From Gnetum montanum (lineage: Eukaryota > Streptophyta > Gnetopsida > Gnetales > Gnetaceae): a stretch of 64,000 nt of DNA. A program made the position numbers and the translations under genes. This document shows, piece by piece, positions 57,971-64,000 of the stretch (its first letter is position 1; every line of letters begins with the position of its first letter). The stretch is taken from assembly GCA_015680685.1 (NCBI GenBank), contig MNCI01026937.1, forward strand, positions 717,793 to 781,792, given 5' to 3'. The notes under the pieces were generated by a model. It had not been told where the DNA came from, made no database searches, and saw nothing but the letters and a program-made list of their open reading frames with translations.

Positions 57971-58644
57971 GGCTTTTAAGACCAAGATAATAAGCTAACT
58001 AGCCTTACATATTAGTTGCTAAATTATATTAAGACATCTAGAATAGGCTTGATAAGTAGTGGTTTAGTGCATCTTCAAATACGGTTCCCTATGATTATTA
58101 TTTTAAAATAACAAAAAATTTTCAAAATCTATTTAAAGAGGTAGGTATTTCCTCCTATATTTGGGATGATGAGCTTTTCAAAAGGTTTATATTTTCCTAG
58201 GTTATCAATTCATGAGAAATCATATTTTCATGAGAAATCATATTTTTACTTTTAGGAGGCTCTCTCTAAGGTAATTACCTTTCTCTTCCATGTTGAACAT
58301 GGCTATTATATTAATCAATTCCCTTGTATCACTATGAAGAATTGAATTTCCTAGTTGATGATTAAATTTTTTCCATACAAGTTATAATGGACTCATCTTT
58401 GGCAATTTCACCATCATCATGAGTTCTGTTTTGCTCCATGACCAATTAGACATAATGTTATTCTCACTTATAATACTCTTCAAAAGAGGGAGATTTACCT
58501 TTTATAATAAATATTATCTTTGACATAGAAGGATATAGTGACAATGCATTTTTTTTATCTGTGTTCATATATTAATGATGGATGACTTAGTTGATTATCT
58601 TGTTCTATCATTGCATGAACTTATTTGTGAAATTGCTAGTTGTA
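57971..58644. other. No gene recognised
   Basis: A minus-strand run near 58450-58240 (VWKKFNHQLGNSILHSDTRE) is open for about 60 codons but I cannot assign it. Confidence 0.3.
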
Positions 58645-58730
58645 TGTATAACTAAGAATTGAACTTGTGACCTCATAACTAGAGGTACTTTAAGGATAAG
58701 CTCATAACTAGATGATTGTGCTATGAGGAT
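58645..58730 (-). repeat. tRNA-derived SINE relic 4
   Basis: A-box-like TAGCACAATCATCTAGTTAT (58723-58704) and B box CAAGTTCAATTCT (58667-58655). Confidence 0.5.
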
Positions 58731-58989
58731 TCTAAAAAAGGAGATGTAAACTGCATATGACACCATCTTCTACTATGCATCCTCCATTTCTAACTCGCTC
58801 TCTTGGCAAAAATTGTTTTAGAAGTATGAGCTATAGGAGGGTAGATCTTATGGGAGGTATAGAGGGGGTAGTAGGTATTGTGCATAGTGGGAATTGTATG
58901 TTAGCTTGTTAATTTATTTATTAGTGATAAAATGTTAAATATTTTATGTTGGAAAGATTAAGGCTAAGGCAATGTTTTACTAAGAAATG

Positions 58990-59823
58990 TTGGCATATCC
59001 CCTATCTTTGGATTTATGAGTAATCAAAATCACAACCCATTCGCTATGATGTCACAACTACAACATTGCAAATGTGCCATCTCAGTGTTAGTAAATTCAT
59101 ATAAATATGTGTGATGGAATGGTGTAAAGATCATAATTTAGTCAGTAGGTAGTTGAAATTTTGTAGTTTCATTTTTCATTCCTTTAGTAAGTAGCAAGTA
59201 CTTGTAGTGTGTGGTTGAGTTAGTTGTCTTGAGTATTTATTTGAGTGGTTATGATTGGATGTAGTCATGAATGATAATAAAGATAGAGATTAATTTATTT
59301 GTATTATAGCACTTTAACATAGATTAGATTTACTTTCTTATGTTTATATACTACTTTCCTAGGATAACATTTATATTTCCATGCACATTAATCATGGTAG
59401 AATCAGTGCAACCAATCTCAAGTGCTAAACGTACCTTAACTTAGTAATCCCAATAGCTAACCATTTGGTATGCTTAATCATAGGATAGCTTGGTAAACCT
59501 AGTAGTTGATGCACTTATCTAGGAACATGATAGAAGTCCTAGAATAAACACTCATTTTCTATAAGTAAAATTATGATTTATTTTAATTTCATTATTGTTA
59601 TAGAATTAGATGATGGCTACATTAACATTATTTATCATGTATCTTAAGTATACTTAACCATGTGAGCTAAGACCACTAAAAGTATAATTAGGAGGAAAAT
59701 AACCTATAGCCAACACATGCTACTTCTATACATACAACCTATCCCTTTTATGAATTATGGTTTAGTCTATTATGGTGCTTGTAGATCGTATGGTTTGGCA
59801 TTTGACATATTTTCTACTCATCA
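58990..59823 (+). repeat. 5' LTR of the last family B element
   Basis: TATA box CATATAAATATG at 59098 and the end TTTCTACTCATCA at 59823, followed after one base by a PBS-like TAGCATCATTATTGGAGAAG that is the tRNA-Asp PBS with mostly transition changes. The left end is approximate. Confidence 0.55.
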
Positions 59824-59999
59824 TTAGCATCATTATTGGAGAAGGTGTTAGATATTTAGAGTCGTTGTGATTATGTATGATGACTATAGTGATTACTAAT
59901 AATTTATCTTTCTTGTATTACTATTATATTATTAAGAGCACATACTATCACTTGTTAATATAGCTTTCTTTCACAAGTTTGATAATTCCCAATTAATTA

Positions 60000-61480
60000 G
60001 AAATGATAAAGATAGAACTCAATCTATGAATCTAGAAAAATAATAGTTACTCTAGTAAGTTCAAATCATGTATACTCATGATGATCCATTCTATCTATAC
60101 TTTACATTCATTTTACATCAAGATGAATAGCTATGATGGAGAACTTATATGGACAATGTTGTTTAAACACTTGAGAGAGAAACTTCATCCATGCCATAAG
60201 CTACTATAACTAGGACCTCATTAGGGCATCTAATAGAATGCTATTGCATCAAAAAGTAGGTGGTGAGACCTTACTATCATGATCTTGCCTAGGGAAATGC
60301 ATATTAGCAATAAGAATAACAACATTAGCATAGGAATGACAACTACAATCTTCCATTAGAGATGAAGTTTGAACAAGTAGAGGATGAGACCTATAAGATC
60401 TATGAGAAGGAACAATTAATTTCTTCTACGTCTACTCCATACCACATGTTGTACACCACATTCATAGTTAATAAGAAGAAGATGTAAAATATCACCATAT
60501 AATCCTTGCTCAAAATGCACCTTATTGAAGATGAATTAGATAATTAACTAAGGAGATCCTATAAACGTAGAGCTCATAAAAGAGGAGAAATGCACAAGGG
60601 GAGAGATCAAAGAGGAAGATAGAGTCAACATGCTAACTCTAATGACTTCTTCCTATTAAATAATTTAAACATTAGCAATAGAAAAAGGATGGAACATAAT
60701 CTAAGAAAAATGATAGATAGATGGAATTAAAACAAGCAAAACAAGAGCATGATGATGATATGGACAAGTCAAAATCAGAGACATAAATTTCCATGCTTGA
60801 TAGTAAGAATGAACTATCTTTGGCCACACAAAGCATGCTTTATAGTAGAGAGGCTATGCACATTCTAGCTAAGCATCAATTTGAGAGTTGCATCAAGAGG
60901 CTTAACGTGAACGACATGTCATGGTTTAAGGAAGGCTATGATGGAAATTCATAGAATCATTTACAAGCCTTCTATGATGTTTTTTATTTCAAAATATTAA
61001 GAGTAAGTGGCATAAATTAAAGCTGTTTTGTAGAAATTTAACAAAGCAAGTAGAAAATTAGTATAGATCTCTAAAGCCAAACTTCATTCAAAAGTGGAGT
61101 ACTATGCTAAAAGTAATTAATGAAAATTAGTAGACTTACACTCACTTATCTAAGTTAAGGAAATAGATCTATGTGTAAGAGCAAGATGCCAATAAGTCAA
61201 TAGATATAGCCTTGGGTTGATATTATACTTTACATTACAAATGCCCATACTATGGCTTCTTCTAAAGAGAATAAATTTACCATATTATTAATGGACTAAG
61301 AAAAAAATTTCATGAGTCTCTTGGGATCTATGCCTAGTGGCCATTATCAAAACTAAAAGCCCATTATATTCAAAAGCTTATTGATCAAGTAGCCAAGAAG
61401 GAAGAAGAGCTTCAAAAAAGAGAAGGTGTAGAGGAATACAATAAAGATTTACCTCTCAATGATAAAGGGATAGAAATATA
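60000..61480 (+). pseudogene. gag: Gag of the last family B element
   Basis: YTHDDPFYLYFTFILHQDE (60072-60128) matches the leader-proximal gag of other copies. NELSLATQSMLYSREAMHIL and IKRLNVNDMSWFKEGYDGNS (60805-60955), then NHLQAFYDV, match DEPLLATRSM through HLQAFHD. The rest, to LKAHYIQKLIDQVAKKEEEL (about 61410), is recognisable but stop-ridden. Confidence 0.65.
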
Positions 61481-62029
61481 TTAATTTGAAGAGGTGAATA
61501 TAATTGAGGAGGTAGTATAGTAGAAGAATTTTCCATTAAAAAATTATTCTTGGAAATAGTGGTGAAGGTGAACAAAATATATGATTCTATTAAGGAAAAA
61601 TTTTAACTACATTTAAAATAATGGATAAGAGAAATGAATAGGAAAAGGTAAGTATATGTCAAAAGGCAAAGTAGTTACTAGTATGAAAAGATGGAGAATA
61701 ATGATGGCTATGACTATTACTAGTATGAATATGACAAGGATGTTTATCTTGTTAGGTCATAAATGATCATAGCTATACAAGAATTAAATACTATTCTTTA
61801 AATATGAAGTTTGTTAAAAAGCATATGCCATAGAATTTGTCATATCTACAAAGTAATTGTAGACAAATCTCATATCATTCAAGTGGATCAACATCTCAAC
61901 CACAAGAGAAATATTAGTAGTAGTGATAAAATTCATAGCCATGGGGTATGCCATCAACATAATAATAATATCCATACTATGAACTTGATTATTACACATA
62001 GTTTGTACAACATCTAGTCTCTCCAAAAA

Positions 62030-62850
62030 GTCCTACTTCTCCTATACATAATTATCATCCTACAGAATATCATCCACATGTTACATCTACTCTTCAATCC
62101 TCATCTTATGTATCTTAATTATCTCAAAATTTCTCACACATTATATGTATTTTTCAAATGCAAGTAGAGCTACCATCACAATAATAAAAAAGAAATGTTA
62201 CTTGTGCAATTCATATGTAGGTGAATAATAAACCTACTAGTCCTAAATGTAAACTTAGAACACATCTTTTATTTAGATCAAAATCTAAATATGTTATCAT
62301 TTATAGTGAATTCATTCATTTACTTAATTTAGTCAAAGTTTAATAATCAACACTACAAAATTCAAATAATTTACCTTTTCATGTTTAATAATAGAAGACA
62401 ATAGAATAAATGGTAGTAGAACCTATTGTCAAAATATTTGCACTCACTCTTATAGTCATAGATTAAGTTAAAGTATGATTCATTTCATTGAAAAGAACAA
62501 ATCTTAATAGGCCACTTGTTTAGTTGTAGATTGCAAGACATTCACCATGCAAAGCTCTACTAGATTCAAGTTTAAACATAAATCTTATCTCAAAGAAAAG
62601 ATGTTGAGACCACTATTAATATGTGGTTCAATTTCATTGATTTTCTAATAATTCATATTGAGGGAAATAAGGCTAACTTTGATATCATTATAGAAAGGAC
62701 ATGGCTAAGTATAAATGATGCTTAATTAGATATTAGAAATCTCTCCTTAGATATTGGTAAGGAGAATGAACATGGTGTTGTGGAGAGGAAAAAGGTTCCA
62801 TGAATTACCTATGATGAAAGAGGATGCAACCATATCTAGAAAATTTGAAA
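62030..62850 (+). pseudogene. Linker and protease tail of the last family B element
   Basis: A Tyr/Pro/Ser/His-rich linker lies at 62030-62190. IIERTWLSIN (62690) with LDIRNLSLDIGKENEHGVVE and RKKVP (62795) matches IIMGRAWLSTIN and LEICDLSLEISKENIYGKIE of the element at 22324-29112. The active-site region is not recognisable. Confidence 0.6.
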
Positions 62851-63573
62851 TGTAAATGCAACTACTAGCCTAACATGCAGTGATTATGAAGAATAATAAT
62901 GTATGCAAAAAAGTGTATATACAATAGCCACTAAATAATAAGATACCCAATGACTGATGGAAGATAAAGTAGAATCGTCTAAAACATGCATGGAATCAAT
63001 AAAAAAACTTATTAGTTCTTGCATGATCCATCTTCTAAATCTCTATCCATAACCTTTATCATGGGGGAGATGAGATTTATTGTAGAAATTATGAGCTATA
63101 ATTTTTTTTGTCTTTTAAAATTTTTTTCATTTCTTATCATTTATATATTTATTTATATTTTCTCATCTTAAATATTTGGTAACTTTCTTAAATATTTTTT
63201 ATTTTTGATTATTTTTATGCTTTTATAGTCTTTTTCATTTTTTATGGTCTTAATATTAGTACTTTGGTTATAGTTTTTTTGGTTGTTTTTACATGATATG
63301 CATGGTTTTGTAGTCTTACCTCGTGAAGTTGCTTCAATCCATTTCATATTATCCACTGGAAGTATTACATTTATAATGATTAGTAAGACCACTTCTTTCA
63401 CCTCTCCATCTTCATTTAATTATAGGTTATTTTCATAGGCAAAATGTGGTTCTTATCATCATAAAATCTTTAGTGAATCTCATGATCATAAAACCTATAA
63501 TAAAGGACAAAGAACCAAAGAAAGGTGGAAAATGATATGATATTAAGGAGATTTGTTGACTCTCCAAGAAACC

Positions 63574-64000
63574 ATTGATGAGAGGTGAGTAGACCCTATG
63601 CCCAACCATATGAATTACTAAGCATTCATGCGCAATCCAATTAAATTCCCTAGACTTATAGTTTTTTAACCACATTGGTCTCTAGGAAGTAAAACTAATC
63701 ATTGCAATCATTGTATTCCTAATTACACTTGTGAAATGCAAAGGTATGGTTAAGTGCAATAGAGGCATATGATTTTTATCATTTTTTTGTTTTATGTTTT
63801 AAGTTGCCTAAGGATAAAGAATAATGAATAAAATAAAATAATTAATTTGCTAATTTAATCTAATCAGATACACTTAACTAATCCTAACATAAGCATCCAT
63901 TCCCACTTGTTGTACACATCCTAAACACATCTAATGCTATTGGGTTACCAAACATTAAGTGTTACTAGGCTTACCAAGCGCTAAGAATATTCTGAAAGTG
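63574..64000 (-). repeat. Family B LTR in inverted orientation, running off the right edge
   Basis: It begins TGATGAG (63574) and continues with CCCAACCATATGAATTACTA and GGTATGGTTAAGTGCAATAG, the reverse complement of the family B LTR end (compare 22324 onward and 46930-46860). Only the U5/R part is inside the window. Confidence 0.65.

Larger units (their letters stand above)
58990..63570 (+). mobile_element. Family B gypsy element, gag and protease only
   Basis: LTR, decayed PBS, gag, linker, protease tail and 3' spacer occur in the family B order, all on the plus strand. The 3' spacer (62900-63500) matches 17690-18120. No RT or integrase motif occurs. Instead of its own 3' LTR there is an inverted LTR from 63574. 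Confidence 0.65.

Overview
This is a window of nuclear DNA from a seed plant with a large, transposon-rich genome. A gymnosperm is my guess, not shown by the sequence. The evidence for a plant is one intact five-exon IAA-amino-acid hydrolase (ILR1-like) gene, an S-type anion channel pseudogene, and layers of decayed Ty3/gypsy and Ty1/copia LTR retrotransposons with plant-type primer-binding sites. No bacterial operon, phage or CRISPR array is present. The sequence has single Ns at 1094, 27337 and 28431, each beside a suspicious duplication, homopolymer or palindrome, so these are probably assembly joins.

Layout. (1) 1-15438, minus strand: a Tat-lineage Ty3/gypsy element with 5' LTR, PBS, gag, protease, RT, dual RNase H and integrase; its 3' LTR lies off the left edge. 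Between protease and RT, on the opposite strand, sits a separate transcription unit of about 5.3 kb (3924-9236). It has its own TATA box, start codon and phase-consistent GT-AG introns, begins with a HAD/FCP1-like phosphatase domain, and carries an internal 1108-bp tandem duplication. This is the most unusual structure here. (2) 15540-18135, plus: a gag relic of a second gypsy family, called family B here. (3) 21230-30340, minus: a Ulp1 (C48) SUMO-protease-like pseudogene split by a family B element (22324-29112) that has both LTRs, gag and protease but no polymerase. (4) 30600-38250: the anion channel pseudogene, many short tandem duplications and one SINE-like relic. (5) 38633-42379, minus: the ILR1-like hydrolase, the only intact host gene. 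(6) 43271-45192, plus: a 1.9-kb internally deleted copia element 0.9 kb upstream of that gene. (7) 46215-53330, plus: a gypsy element whose LTR, PBS and first half of gag are family B, but whose gag C-terminus, protease, RNase H and integrase match the 1-15438 element. (8) 53330-58990: AT-rich DNA with a cluster of tRNA-derived SINE relics. (9) 58990-63570, plus: another family B gag-protease element, ending at an LTR in inverted orientation that runs off the right edge.

The two gypsy families interact: the Tat element would be the source of reverse transcriptase and integrase, family B looks like a gag-protease-only partner, and the 46-53 kb copy joins the two. The premature stops whose ancestral codon can be inferred nearly all fit C-to-T change (CGA, CAG or CAA to stop), on both strands, as expected for long-methylated silenced elements.
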